Of a stretch of 36,078 nt of DNA, positions 5,465 through 15,143 are shown in pieces. The stretch spans positions 1 to 36,078 of the forward strand of contig CALVUR010000011.1 of assembly GCA_944363645.1 (NCBI GenBank), in the 5' to 3' direction. Below the pieces are notes generated by a model. It saw only the letters and a list, made by a program, of their open reading frames with translations. It did no database searches and was not told the origin of the DNA. Source of the DNA: an uncultured Clostridia bacterium. GTDB lineage: Bacteria; Bacillota; Clostridia; Christensenellales; Borkfalkiaceae. Made by a program: the position numbers and the translations under genes. Every line of letters begins with the position of its first letter. Position 1 is the stretch's first letter.

Positions 5465-5579
5465 ATAAGAAATGGAATAAATAAGGCGGTGAATCGCTTA
5501 AAAGCAAACAAAAAAAGCGAAAAAAGCCAAAAGCCAATTCCAGTGAAAGAAAAACTTTGTATCGGAGGATATTTAATCA

Positions 5580-8500
5580 ATGAAAAAGATGACCATTGAC
5601 GGTAATACCGCTGCCAGCCACGTTGCGTATGCTTTTTCCGAAGTAGCAGCAATTTACCCAATTACCCCATCTTCACCAATGGCTGAAGTAGCAGATGAAT
5701 GGGCGACAGCAGGCAGAGTAAACATGTTTGGCCAAAAACTTCGTTTAGCAGAAATGCAATCAGAAGGTGGCGCTGCAGGTGCAGTACACGGCTCATTATC
5801 AGCAGGCGCACTTACAGTAACTTACACAGCAAGCCAAGGCTTGTTACTTATGATTCCTAACATGTACAAAATTGCCGGCGAACTTTTACCAACGGTATTC
5901 CATGTAAGTGCACGTGCATTAGCAGCACATTCACTCAACATTTTTGGCGACCATTCAGACGTAATGGCATGCCGTCAAACAGGTTTTGCAATGTTAGCAA
6001 GTGGTTCAGTACAAGAAGTAATGGACTTAGCACTTGTTGCACATCTTTCAACTTTAAAATCCCAAGTACCATTTATACATTTCTTTGATGGTTTCAGGAC
6101 CAGCCACGAAGTTTCAAAGATCGACGTAATCGATTACGACGAAATGAAAGCGTTGGTTGATATGAAGGATATTGAAGCATTTAGAAAGAAAGCATTAAAT
6201 CCTGAACACCCAATTCAAAAAGGTACTGCACAAAACGCAGACACATACTTCCAAAACAGAGAAACTGCAAATAAGTATTACGAAGCAACCCCAGCAATCG
6301 TTCAAAAGATGATGGACAAGGTTACCGCATTAACCGGCAGAAATTATCACTTATTTGACTACGTAGGCGCACCAGACGCTGAAGAAGTTATCGTTATCAT
6401 GGGTAGCGGTGCAGATGCTGTTGAAGAAACAATCAACAAATTAAACAGCGAAGGCAAAAAATACGGCTTATTAAAAGTTCGTTTATACCGTCCATTCGCT
6501 ACAAAGGCATTCTTAAAAGCACTTCCAAAGACAGTTAAGAAGATCGCCGTTTTAGATAGAACTAAAGAACCAGGCTCACTTGGTGAACCTTTATACTTAG
6601 ACGTATGCACCGCTTTATTAGAAGCAAAACGTCGTATCACCGTTGTTGGTGGTAGGTATGGTCTTGGTTCAAAAGAATTCAACCCATCTATGATTCTTGC
6701 AGTTTACAAGAACTTAGAACAAGACAAACCAAAGAACCACTTCACAGTTGGTATCTATGACGATATTACCAACACATCATTAGACTTCTCTGAACAATAC
6801 AACGCTGCTCCACTTGGCACAGTTTCTTGTAAGTTCTACGGCTTAGGCTCTGATGGTACAGTTGGTGCAAACAAAAACTCAATCAAGATCATTGGTGACC
6901 ACACAGATAAATACGTACAAGGTTACTTCTTCTACGACTCAAAGAAATCTGGCGGTATCACAGTTTCACACTTACGTTTCGGTGATGTACCCATCCAATC
7001 ATCTTACCTTATCGACGCAGCAGACTTTATCGCTTGCCACAACCCATCATACGTAACACGTTATGACATGGTTACCGACCTTAAAGACGGCGGTAAGTTC
7101 TTATTAAACTGCGCTTGGAACGATATCGCTTCACTTGAAGCACACCTTCCTGTAAAGATGAAACAACTTTTGGCTAAAAAGAACGCAGAACTTTATGTTA
7201 TCGACGCTTTAAGCGTTGCAACAAAAGCTGGTAGCGCAAAGAGCCAAAACATGGTTTTACAGGCTGCTTTCTTCAAGATTGCAAACATTATTCCTTATGA
7301 AGACGCTGAAGTATTCATGAAGGAAAAAGTAAAAGTTACTTACGGCAAGAAGGGCGACGCTGTTGTTAAAGCAAACTGCGATGCTATCGATGCTGCAAGC
7401 GCTTCACTTATCAAGATTGAAATTCCTGCAAGTTGGAAAGATGCAACTGAAGGTGCGCAATTACCAGAACTTGCTGACGACAAATACTTCCGTGAAGTTA
7501 TCCACCCAATCACCGCTTTAGAAGGCGACAAACTTCCATCTTCAGCATTTAACGCAGATGGTTCTGTACCAACAGGTACAACTAAGTTTGAAAAACGTGG
7601 TGTAGCAGTTAAAGTTCCTAAATGGATCCCTGAAAACTGTATCCAATGTAACCAATGTGCTTTCGTATGTCCACACGCTTGTATCCGTCCAGCACTTAAC
7701 GCTGTAGGTACTGAAAAGCCAGAAACATACAAGACACTTCCTGCAACTCAACTTAAAGGTCTTGAATTTAGAATTCAAGTATCACCATTAGACTGTATGG
7801 GTTGTGCAGTTTGTGTAAACGCTTGTCCTGCTAAAGAAAAAGCACTTGTTATGGTTCCATTCGAACAATCACTTCAAGAAGAAAAAGAAAATTACGACTT
7901 CAGCGAAACATTGCCAGAAGTTGACACATCAAGCGTTAAACCAACTACCGTTAAAGGTAGCCAATTTAAAAAACCATTATTCGAATTCTCTGGCGCATGC
8001 GCAGGCTGCGGTGAAACACCTTATGTAAAAGTTGTTACACAAATGTTCGGCGACAGAATGGTTATAGCTAACGCAACAGGTTGTTCATCAATCTACGGCG
8101 GCAGTTCACCAACATGTCCTTACACAACAAACGCAGAAGGCAAAGGTCCTGCTTGGGCTAACAGTTTGTTCGAAGACAACGCAGAATTCGGTTACGGTAT
8201 CAATTTAGCATACGCTCAAAGAAGGGCAAAACTTGCTGAAGATATCGAAAAGGCTATCGAACTCGGCGTTAAAGGTAAGTTAAAAGACGCACTTGCTAAA
8301 TGGTTAGAAAACAAGAAAGATGCTGAAGAAACTAAGGCTTTGGCACCTGTTATTACAGAATTGTTACCAGCAGCAATCAAGACAAGTCGCAACGAACTTA
8401 AAGCAGTATTAACCAGCATTTTAGACCAAGCAGATTGCTTAATCAAAAAATCTATTTGGATCTTTGGTGGTGACGGCTGGGCTTACGATATCGGTTACGG

Positions 8501-9086
8501 CGGTTTAGACCACGTTTTGGCAATGGACGAAGACGTAAACGTATTAGTATTAGACACCGAAGTTTACTCAAATACCGGTGGTCAAGCATCTAAGTCAACC
8601 CCAACAGGCGCAATCGCTAAATTCGCTTCCGGTGGTAAGAGAGTTAAGAAGAAAGACCTTGGTATGATCGCTATGAGTTATGGTTATGTTTACGTTGCAC
8701 AATGTGCTATGGGCGCAAACAAACAACAATTCTTAAACGCAATCTGCGAAGCTGAAAAATACGATGGTCCATCACTTGTTATCTGCTATGCACCATGTAT
8801 CAACCACGGTATCAACATGTCAAATTCTCAATTAGAAGAAAAGAAGGCTGTTGACGCAGGTTATTGGCACTTATACAGATACAACCCAGACCTTATCGGC
8901 AGTGAAAATCCATTCAAACTCGATTCTAAAGACCCAACAGAAAGTTATAAGGACTTCTTACTCGGCGAAACACGTTACGCTTCATTAAAGAAGACTCAAC
9001 CTGAACTTGCTGATAAACTCTTTGAAAAGGCTGAAGAAGAAAACACTGAACGTCTTAACAAATATAAAAACCTTGCTAATAAATAA
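5580..9086 (+). CDS. nifJ: Pyruvate:ferredoxin (flavodoxin) oxidoreductase
   Basis: Single-chain PFOR of 1168 aa, full length for the family. It oxidises pyruvate with CoA to acetyl-CoA and CO2 and passes electrons to ferredoxin, the central step of anaerobic pyruvate use in the cytoplasm. Domain I starts with YPITPSSPMAEVADEW, and the segment around residues 255-400 is the transketolase C-like domain. Two 4Fe-4S clusters are bound by CIQCNQCAFVCP (from residue about 687) and CMGCAVCVNACP (from about 739). CAGCGETPY (about 807) supplies ligands of the third cluster next to the thiamine site. The thiamine pyrophosphate motif GDGWAYDIGYGGLDHV (about 963) and NTGGQASKSTP complete the enzyme. Codon use is strongly biased, as in abundant proteins. 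It is monocistronic, with a consensus promoter upstream and a strong terminator 20 bases downstream. Confidence 0.97.
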   Translation: MKKMTIDGNTAASHVAYAFSEVAAIYPITPSSPMAEVADEWATAGRVNMFGQKLRLAEMQSEGGAAGAVHGSLSAGALTVTYTASQGLLLMIPNMYKIAGELLPTVFHVSARALAAHSLNIFGDHSDVMACRQTGFAMLASGSVQEVMDLALVAHLSTLKSQVPFIHFFDGFRTSHEVSKIDVIDYDEMKALVDMKDIEAFRKKALNPEHPIQKGTAQNADTYFQNRETANKYYEATPAIVQKMMDKVTALTGRNYHLFDYVGAPDAEEVIVIMGSGADAVEETINKLNSEGKKYGLLKVRLYRPFATKAFLKALPKTVKKIAVLDRTKEPGSLGEPLYLDVCTALLEAKRRITVVGGRYGLGSKEFNPSMILAVYKNLEQDKPKNHFTVGIYDDITNTSLDFSEQYNAAPLGTVSCKFYGLGSDGTVGANKNSIKIIGDHTDKYVQGYFFYDSKKSGGITVSHLRFGDVPIQSSYLIDAADFIACHNPSYVTRYDMVTDLKDGGKFLLNCAWNDIASLEAHLPVKMKQLLAKKNAELYVIDALSVATKAGSAKSQNMVLQAAFFKIANIIPYEDAEVFMKEKVKVTYGKKGDAVVKANCDAIDAASASLIKIEIPASWKDATEGAQLPELADDKYFREVIHPITALEGDKLPSSAFNADGSVPTGTTKFEKRGVAVKVPKWIPENCIQCNQCAFVCPHACIRPALNAVGTEKPETYKTLPATQLKGLEFRIQVSPLDCMGCAVCVNACPAKEKALVMVPFEQSLQEEKENYDFSETLPEVDTSSVKPTTVKGSQFKKPLFEFSGACAGCGETPYVKVVTQMFGDRMVIANATGCSSIYGGSSPTCPYTTNAEGKGPAWANSLFEDNAEFGYGINLAYAQRRAKLAEDIEKAIELGVKGKLKDALAKWLENKKDAEETKALAPVITELLPAAIKTSRNELKAVLTSILDQADCLIKKSIWIFGGDGWAYDIGYGGLDHVLAMDEDVNVLVLDTEVYSNTGGQASKSTPTGAIAKFASGGKRVKKKDLGMIAMSYGYVYVAQCAMGANKQQFLNAICEAEKYDGPSLVICYAPCINHGINMSNSQLEEKKAVDAGYWHLYRYNPDLIGSENPFKLDSKDPTESYKDFLLGETRYASLKKTQPELADKLFEKAEEENTERLNKYKNLANK

Positions 9087-9106
9087 TTGGTAAAGTTTGC
9101 TAACTA

Positions 9107-9142
9107 AACCCCTGCATAGACTCTGCCTATGCAGGGGTTTTA
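9107..9142 (+). terminator. Terminator of the PFOR gene
   Basis: AACCCCTGCATAG (9107-9119) pairs perfectly with CTATGCAGGGGTT (9127-9139), 7-base loop, followed by T-rich sequence. Confidence 0.9.
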
Positions 9143-9270
9143 ATTAACCATGTGTGAGTTTTAGCCCATTTTTCGCTAAAATATTTACTCGCACAGTAAT
9201 GGCTAATCGGTAAAAGATTTTTAATAAGTAAATAAAAAATGAATAAGGGGATAATAGGCGCAAAAATAAC

Positions 9271-9307
9271 AAAAAGTCCGCCTATAAGCCCGTTATCGCA
9301 CGTTTTT
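9271..9307 (-). repeat. Palindromic intergenic element, copy 3
   Basis: Reverse-orientation copy of the second subtype: begins AAAAAGTCCGCC, core TATAAGCCCGTTATCG, then CACGTTTTT. The interval 9143-9397 has no gene. Confidence 0.75.
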
Positions 9308-9314
9308 AATAAAA

Positions 9315-9341
9315 AAAGGCAAGGCGTAAAGCCTTGCCTTT
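9315..9341 (-). terminator. Terminator of the ABC operon
   Basis: AAAGGCAAGGC and GCCTTGCCTTT around a GTAAA loop; on the minus strand it is followed by seven T. It lies about 60 bases behind the ATPase stop. Confidence 0.8.
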
Positions 9342-9358
9342 AATATTTGTAATTTTTT

Positions 9359-9395
9359 AAAAAGTGTGGCTATAAGCCCGAAAACGGCACTTTTT
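9359..9395 (-). repeat. Palindromic element, copy 4, just behind the ATPase gene
   Basis: AAAAGTG...CACTTTT arms with core GGCTATAAGCCCG and AAAACGGC; the variant in which GAAAAC replaces GTTATC. It lies between the ATPase stop codon and the operon terminator. Confidence 0.7.
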
Positions 9396-9397
9396 AA

Positions 9398-11032
9398 TTA
9401 TTTTAATGTACCGGTGGTGATAAATCTACCAGAATTTTGACTAAATAACATAATGCCATCGCTGTCAAATTCAATGTTTACTTTTTCACCAAGTGCATAT
9501 GTGATACCGCCAAAGATAACGCCCGTAATCAAAAATTCACCAATTTTAATTCTTACAGTTGTTTCCATACCGGTAGGCATTGCGCTGTAAACTTCGCCGG
9601 TGATCTTGCCGTTTGGTGTGATTTTAACTGCTTCTGGGCGGATACCGATAATAAAGTCGTTGTCGGTAATTTGTTTATCTTCTTCAATCTCGCTTTCGTC
9701 AACCTTTGCAATGTGACATTTAAACTTAACGTCTTTGTTGGACTTTTCAACATTGTGCTTATCAAGTAACATATTGGCACGTTGCTCTTCAAGTTCACGG
9801 TCATAATCGTGGTCATCTTGTTGCCATTTTGCAATGTCGATAGGTGAATTTGGTGTAAATACCATGTCTTCACCCCAAATTTTTACGTTAATTTTGTCGC
9901 CTTGTTGTTCGCCGTAAGCTTCAGCAAAGTTGATTGATGGGTTACCAACGAAGTCGGCAACGAAAGTGTTGTTTGGACGGTTGTAAACGGTAAGTGGTGC
10001 ATCGTATTGTTGCAAAACACCGTTGTCGATTAAGCAGATAGATGTTGCCAAAGTCATTGCTTCCATTTGGTCGTGTGTAACGTAAACAAAGGTACTGCCC
10101 GTATCTAAGTGAAGCCTTTGAAGTTCCGATCTCATTTCAAGCCTTAATTTAGCATCAAGGTTAGATAATGGTTCGTCCATAAATAATACGCTTGGTTCTG
10201 GTGCAAGGGTACGTGCAATAGCAACACGTTGTTGTTGACCGCCAGAAAGTTCAGCAGGGTATCTCTTCATAAACATACCAATCTTAACTATCCTTGAAAC
10301 ACGCCTTACCGCCAAATCAATCTCTTCTTTAGAAAGTTTTCTTACTTTTTCAAGCACTTTGCCGTCTTTATCTACATACTCAAATTTTTCGTTCAAGGTG
10401 TAGCCTTTTTTAGATGCTACAGCACGTTCCTTTTCGATGATTGCTTGCATTTCGTCAGCAACGGTTTTAGCAAGCACTTCAGGTGTTGGTGTTTTTTCAA
10501 AGCTATAACTTGCTATGCGTTTTGCCGTTTGCATTGAGATGATGTAAGTATCAATTAGGCGAAGATAAAGTTTATCTTTGTTAATTACGCCGTTTTTGTC
10601 AAAACTTTCAAGGGTAATATCAATAACTTTTTGCCAATCAGCAACGATGTTTTTAATTTGGTTTGCGCAAAGTGCTTCAAAAGAAATTACAGGCATAAGT
10701 TCTTTGATGTTGCTCAAACCAAAAGCGATGTTTTGGTAAACTGTCATGTTTGGCCAAAGCGCATAGTTTTGAAAAAGGAAGCCAACTTTACGTTTGTTAG
10801 GTGGTATGTTTATACCCATAGTGCTGTCAAAAACAACCGTATCGCCAATGGTAATTTTACCGCTCGTAGGTGTTTCAAGACCAGCAATCATACGAAGCGT
10901 AGTCGTTTTACCGCAACCTGAAGGACCAAGTAGGGTAATAAAAGCATTATCTTCAATTACTAAATTAAGATGTTCAACTGCGTAAAAGTTGCCCCATCTT
11001 TTAGTTACGTCTTCTAAAATAATTTTAGGCAT
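9398..11032 (-). CDS. ABC importer ATPase (MalK/FbpC/PotA-like) with two large insertions
   Basis: Cytoplasmic ATPase driving the importer encoded upstream. Motifs in order: Walker A GPSGCGKTT (residues 36-44), Q-loop FLFQNYALWP (Gln 88), signature LSGGQQQR (262-269), Walker B VLFMDEP (282-288), D-loop SNLDAK, and H-loop VTHDQMEAMTLA (His 320). A C-terminal TOBE-like regulatory domain contains IGIRPEAVKI. The protein is 544 aa against about 350-370 for the family. Some 120 extra residues lie between the Q-loop and the signature (about 107-232), and an acidic stretch interrupts the C-terminal domain (about 385-450). All catalytic motifs are intact, so it should be active. GGAGG, inside the permease's last codons, precedes the ATG. 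Substrate is not determined by this subunit. Confidence 0.9.
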   Translation of the reverse strand: MPKIILEDVTKRWGNFYAVEHLNLVIEDNAFITLLGPSGCGKTTTLRMIAGLETPTSGKITIGDTVVFDSTMGINIPPNKRKVGFLFQNYALWPNMTVYQNIAFGLSNIKELMPVISFEALCANQIKNIVADWQKVIDITLESFDKNGVINKDKLYLRLIDTYIISMQTAKRIASYSFEKTPTPEVLAKTVADEMQAIIEKERAVASKKGYTLNEKFEYVDKDGKVLEKVRKLSKEEIDLAVRRVSRIVKIGMFMKRYPAELSGGQQQRVAIARTLAPEPSVLFMDEPLSNLDAKLRLEMRSELQRLHLDTGSTFVYVTHDQMEAMTLATSICLIDNGVLQQYDAPLTVYNRPNNTFVADFVGNPSINFAEAYGEQQGDKINVKIWGEDMVFTPNSPIDIAKWQQDDHDYDRELEEQRANMLLDKHNVEKSNKDVKFKCHIAKVDESEIEEDKQITDNDFIIGIRPEAVKITPNGKITGEVYSAMPTGMETTVRIKIGEFLITGVIFGGITYALGEKVNIEFDSDGIMLFSQNSGRFITTGTLK

Positions 11033-11035
11033 AAA

Positions 11036-12856
11036 TTAACCTCCTATACCTTTGTCTAAACTTGCGCCGGTAACTTTGTTGATGACAGCGTTGCAAACAA
11101 GTACGGTAACGATTAAAATCAAGTTGATACCGTTTGAGAACGCATATAAGCCCATTTCGTCGAAATAGTCAATAAGTGTTGACAAAATCAAGCCTTGCGA
11201 ACAAAGTAACATAAATAGTGATAATTCTCTTACACAAGTGATAAATGGTAGCAAGTAACCACTTAAAATTGATGATTTTTGAATGGGGATAATAATTTTA
11301 AACATACGTTTGTACCAAGGTATGTCTTGGATAATAGCAGATTCTTCAATTTCGCCACTGATTTGCATCATTGAACTTAACGAACTTCTGCTTGCAAACG
11401 GAATGTATTTTACTGTACCTGCGAAAATAAGTAACCAATAACTGTTGTATAAGCCGAGTTGCTTACCTAAAATAAAGAATGCAATACCTACAGCGATTGA
11501 TGGCAACAAATAGGGGATAAACGCCATATTGTTTACATAGTTTGCAAATTTACTTCTGCGTTTTTTGGATACTGCGTAACCAATAAGTAAGCCAAGCGTA
11601 CCAGATATCAAGGCGCACGCAAGCGCAACAAGCATCGTACCGCCATAAGCCTTCCAAATCATCGTGTTACGAAGCATACCAAGTTGCCCATAAAGCCCCG
11701 CTTCGCCCGTCGGGTCGTTATATACCCACCATTTTGTGGTAAGGTTATTAAAGTCCCAAGTTTTAAAGAAACTGTAATCGCCCGGGTTTGGTAAAAATGT
11801 TTCAAAACCAAATGATATGATAGGAAAAATACTTGTAAAGAATGTTGAAATAAGGAAGATAACTGCTATAAGGTATTTACCAACTTTACCAAGGTTGATT
11901 TTAGAAATTTGACCAGATTTACCCGAAACTGTGGTGTAATTTTTACGGCTCTTTAAACTTGCTTGGTTTAAAATCAGTATTGCCACACCCAAAAGCATCA
12001 TGATTACAGCCAAAATACTTGCTTCGCCCTTATATTTATCACCCATCTCTAAATACCTTGTTGATAGGGTGGTAAGTGTTAAATAGTGCGGTACGGGATA
12101 ACTACCCATCGAACTACCAAAAACAAGCAATACGGTTGATAAAATTGCAGGTTTTACCATCGGTATGGTAATTCTACCCATAATTCTATATTTTGGTGTA
12201 TCTAAAATGGTTGCGGCTTCTTCCAAGTTTGCGTCCATGTTACGGAAGATACCGCCAATCAAGATGTAAGCAAAAGCAGAATAGTGTAGCCCTAAAACGA
12301 TAATGCTCGGGAACATACCTTTGCACCACCAAAGTGGCATTTTTATATTGAATAGGTAAGCTAAAAGCCCATCTGCACCGCCCGTTACAGCGTTACTGTT
12401 AAAAAGGTTTTTCCAAACAAGTGCCAAAGTCCATTGTGGCATGATGTAGGGGAAAATAAAGATTGCACTCAAATATTTTTTAAATTTCATATTTGTTCTC
12501 GTAATCAAAAAGGCGAACGTTCCGCCAAACAAAATTGCGGCGATACAAGAACATAATGAAAGGATAAGCGTGTTTAATAGTGGTGTCCAAAGATTTTTCT
12601 TTGCCAAATTACTCGTAAACAAATCTGTCCAGTTTACAAAGGTATAACCTTCAGCCTTGCCCGTCAAGTATTGGTCGATAGAACCGGGGTGTATTGAAAA
12701 CGTATCTTCAACAAGCGTAATAAATGGGGCAAGGGTAGTGAAGGTACATACTATGCCCAAAACAACAAGTATTATGTTGTATGGTTGCATGAAAAAGGTC
12801 TTGACCTTATTCATAACTATCTTAAAATTACTCGGTTTTTTAATAATATTTTCCAT
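11036..12856 (-). CDS. ABC importer permease, two transmembrane domains fused
   Basis: 606-aa membrane protein containing two copies of the binding-protein-dependent permease domain. The cytoplasmic EAA loops that dock on the ATPase are EEAATILDTPKYRIMGRITI at about residue 214 and EESAIIQDIPWYKRMFKIII at about 508. Hydrophobic helices surround each, and one long periplasmic segment follows residue about 340. Such fused permeases are the norm in FbpB-type iron(III) importers and some related systems, while polyamine and sugar importers normally use two separate proteins. It ends 3 bases before the ATPase start, so the two are translationally linked. GGAGG stands 5 bases before its own ATG. 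The C-terminal tail is rich in glycine (KGIGG). Confidence 0.9.
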   Translation of the reverse strand: MENIIKKPSNFKIVMNKVKTFFMQPYNIILVVLGIVCTFTTLAPFITLVEDTFSIHPGSIDQYLTGKAEGYTFVNWTDLFTSNLAKKNLWTPLLNTLILSLCSCIAAILFGGTFAFLITRTNMKFKKYLSAIFIFPYIMPQWTLALVWKNLFNSNAVTGGADGLLAYLFNIKMPLWWCKGMFPSIIVLGLHYSAFAYILIGGIFRNMDANLEEAATILDTPKYRIMGRITIPMVKPAILSTVLLVFGSSMGSYPVPHYLTLTTLSTRYLEMGDKYKGEASILAVIMMLLGVAILILNQASLKSRKNYTTVSGKSGQISKINLGKVGKYLIAVIFLISTFFTSIFPIISFGFETFLPNPGDYSFFKTWDFNNLTTKWWVYNDPTGEAGLYGQLGMLRNTMIWKAYGGTMLVALACALISGTLGLLIGYAVSKKRRSKFANYVNNMAFIPYLLPSIAVGIAFFILGKQLGLYNSYWLLIFAGTVKYIPFASRSSLSSMMQISGEIEESAIIQDIPWYKRMFKIIIPIQKSSILSGYLLPFITCVRELSLFMLLCSQGLILSTLIDYFDEMGLYAFSNGINLILIVTVLVCNAVINKVTGASLDKGIGG

Positions 12857-12866
12857 AAAACCTCCA

Positions 12867-12896
12867 ACACGGAGTCAGGTAACCCCGACTCCGTGT
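12867..12896 (-). other. Intercistronic hairpin between binding-protein and permease genes
   Basis: ACACGGAGTC (12867-12876) pairs perfectly with GACTCCGTGT (12887-12896), 10-base loop. There is no T tract; on the minus strand the hairpin ends just before the permease ribosome site. Hairpins of this kind often protect the 3' end of the binding-protein message, giving more binding protein than permease. Confidence 0.65.
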
Positions 12897-12992
12897 AGTT
12901 GAGTTTAAACTATAAAAGGATAACTCTTTATAGTAGTCGTTAAATTGTTAGTAAAATGTTTTAAAAAATTTTAAAATAGATGTTACTAAAAA

Positions 12993-14318
12993 TTAGCCTT
13001 TATATTTTTCTAAACCTTCAATCCAGTTACCAACGGTGAAAGCAACGCTTGCGCAGTATTCAGGATCTTCAATAACTAATCTTGGTTCCCAGAATTCAAA
13101 GCCTCTGTCGTTTAAGCAGTCAAACAAAACAGAACCATCTTCTGCCATACCACCGGTTTTGTGTTGGTGAACTTTTTCATTTTCTTCAGCAACAACAGGG
13201 TTAGAAGAATAACCACCAATGTCTTTACCCCATGCATCGAAACCTTTTTGTGTTTCTGTCATGTATGCGATGAAAGCACATGCTGTCCAGGGTAGTGGAC
13301 TGTTGTCTGTTACGAATAAGTAGTGGCAGTAACCATAACCTGCAAGACCTTGATAATTGTCTTGGTAAGCAGCGATCTTGATGTTGTTTTTAGAAACGTC
13401 TGCAGATTCTTCAACAGAACGAAGTTTTGAGTAAACGATTAAACCAAATTGGTCAACAGCAGATGATTTAACTAAACTGTTGCAGATAGGACCGTCGTCG
13501 GTTTGTGCGCTATAACTACCAACCCAAAGTTTAATCCAAGCAAGTGCATATTTGCCGTTAGCGTCTAAACCAAGTTCGTCAGCGGTTGCAGCAACTTCGT
13601 TAACAACGTTGTCAACATAGGTCTTTTGTGCGCCTTCTAAAAGGTCATATGATTTTTTAAGTTCAGCAGCATATTGTGGTTTTGTCAACATGTAAAGGAA
13701 GTTTTTACCAACGATTTCACTGTCGATATCCATAAATAAGCCGTGTTCACCCTCTCTTACAAAGTCCCAAATGTTTGTGTAAGTCTTTTCAGCATTTACG
13801 CAGTTGTACATGAAAACTTTGTTCAATGTTTGAAGTGCAAGATAGCCATCATATTCTTCAGCAGTTGTGTTGTTTGCTTCAGCCCATCCCTTAGGAATAA
13901 ATCTATCTAAAATACCGGTTTGTACCATCTTAGATTCGATTTGGTTACCGTCTTGGATAAGTGTCATTGAATATGTACCTGCTGTGGTAGAAGCATCTGC
14001 TTCAAGCATTTCAAAAATGGTGTTGTTCTTTGGTTGGTTCCAAGTAAACTCTAATGTGTAGTCAGGATCGATTGTTTTTAAATAATCGATGAAGTATGGT
14101 AAAGCAGTTTTACCACGGCTTGAGTTACCTACACCATTAAAAGTCTTGCCGTTAGATTCTTCAATTGCTTTTCTAGCAAGTTCTTCTAAAGACATTGTTT
14201 GTGCTTGTGCTATGATTTCTTCTGTTGGTGAAAGTTGTTGATTTTCCTTACAGCCAACTAAAGCAAATGTAGCAAAAACCAAAATGCATGCAAGTAAAAG
14301 TGCTGTTAGTTTTTTCAT
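12993..14318 (-). CDS. Substrate-binding lipoprotein of the ABC importer
   Basis: A lipoprotein signal sequence, hydrophobic core ending in LVGC with Cys at residue 23, places the 441-aa protein on the outer face of the membrane. The rest has the feel of family-1 extracellular solute-binding proteins: a GKTALPYFIDYLKTIDPDYT opening lobe, aromatic residues that could line a pocket, and a late LPWTACAFIAYMTETQKGFD segment. The family handles iron, polyamines, sulfate, phosphonates or sugars. The fused permease argues for an FbpABC-like layout, but I do not see a conserved iron-binding tyrosine pair, so the ligand is left open. It is the first gene of the operon, with GGAGGG before the ATG and a promoter about 140 bases upstream. 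Confidence 0.85.
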   Translation of the reverse strand: MKKLTALLLACILVFATFALVGCKENQQLSPTEEIIAQAQTMSLEELARKAIEESNGKTFNGVGNSSRGKTALPYFIDYLKTIDPDYTLEFTWNQPKNNTIFEMLEADASTTAGTYSMTLIQDGNQIESKMVQTGILDRFIPKGWAEANNTTAEEYDGYLALQTLNKVFMYNCVNAEKTYTNIWDFVREGEHGLFMDIDSEIVGKNFLYMLTKPQYAAELKKSYDLLEGAQKTYVDNVVNEVAATADELGLDANGKYALAWIKLWVGSYSAQTDDGPICNSLVKSSAVDQFGLIVYSKLRSVEESADVSKNNIKIAAYQDNYQGLAGYGYCHYLFVTDNSPLPWTACAFIAYMTETQKGFDAWGKDIGGYSSNPVVAEENEKVHQHKTGGMAEDGSVLFDCLNDRGFEFWEPRLVIEDPEYCASVAFTVGNWIEGLEKYKG

Positions 14319-14460
14319 ATTCCCTCCAAGATAATTTTTATTATAACACCATAAGTGTGTTACGTCCGTTTGGTAAAATGATAAATATGAAAATCAATAT
14401 TAAATTGTAGTTTTCTATAGTTTTTGGAAAATAATTAAATTTAACAATTTCTATACTTTA

Positions 14461-14488
14461 ATTGTAAAGCAAAATTTCATTTTGTCAA
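14461..14488 (-). promoter_or_regulatory. Promoter of the ABC importer operon
   Basis: On the minus strand TTGACA (14488-14483), a 16-base spacer and TACAAT (14466-14461). A 7-bp palindrome ATTGCAC/GTGCAAT (14558-14577) lies some 70 bases farther upstream and could be an operator. Confidence 0.65.
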
Positions 14489-14741
14489 TACCTTTTTTTA
14501 AAAAAAACATGTAATGTTTAACTAAAAAAATTTTGCTTTTTAAAAGTTATTAAACATATTGCACACTTTAGTGCAATAAATCAAAAAATCGTTGACTTAT
14601 TATATAAATAAAAAAACTTTTTCCATAAGTTTTAAAAAATTTCAAAAATCATTTTTTAAAAGGGTAAATAAAGGCAAAAATGTTTACGTGCTTTTATTTT
14701 TTGTTAATTTTTAAGGTTAAATTAAATGCGCTAAAAAAGTC

Positions 14742-14779
14742 AAAAATGGGCGATAACGGGCTTATAGCCCCACTTTTTT
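14742..14779 (+). repeat. Palindromic intergenic element, copy 5
   Basis: Near-consensus copy, left arm AAAAATGGG, right part CTTATAGCCCCACTTTTTT. It lies between the diverging ABC operon and secA. The rest of 14489-15027 is AT-rich and has no gene that I can support. Confidence 0.8.
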
Positions 14780-15027
14780 GCTTTTTTATTGCTTTTTTAT
14801 TTGGTTTTTGGCGTTAAATATAACTTTGTGATGATTTGTTTTTAAGGGGATATATAAGTTTTATGGGCGGCGGTTTTTACTTAATGTGTTAAACAAATTA
14901 CAAAATAAAAAGGATAGTAAAGTTTACAAAAAGTAAAAAATTGTCTTTTTTTGGCGTTTTGGCGGTTAAAAATTTGCAAACAAAGCCCTAAAAGGCAAAA
15001 AATTGGTAAAAAATTTAGTTATAAGTG

Positions 15028-15056
15028 TTTACTTAATTGTTAAAATATAGTATTAT
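15028..15056 (+). promoter_or_regulatory. Probable secA promoter
   Basis: TTTACT at 15028-15033, a 17-base spacer and TATTAT at 15051-15056. The leader has a small GGGTA/TACCC hairpin (about 15074-15103) and AAAGGGG before the ATG. Confidence 0.5.
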
Positions 15057-15143
15057 ATTACATATAAGTTATTTTGGGTAGTATAGCCATTTGGCGGTTA
15101 CCCACCAAAAAAAGTAAAAAAATAAGTCCAAAGGGGACACATA

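Noticed and set aside
5465..5579. Riboswitch in the PFOR leader
   Set aside because: The 110-base leader shows no conserved riboswitch core that I recognise and no terminator hairpin before the gene.
3038..9175. Short shared motif GTGAGTTTTAGCC at about 3069 and 9153
   Set aside because: Only two clear copies of 13 bases in AT-rich DNA; too short to call a repeat family.
12993..14318. Firm assignment of the ABC importer to iron, thiamine or polyamine
   Set aside because: The fused permease hints at an iron-type system, but no ligand-binding residues could be identified with confidence.
14319..14460. Riboswitch upstream of the ABC binding protein that would reveal the ligand
   Set aside because: The leader is AT-rich with only a weak palindrome; no thiamine, cobalamin or metal riboswitch motifs recognised.
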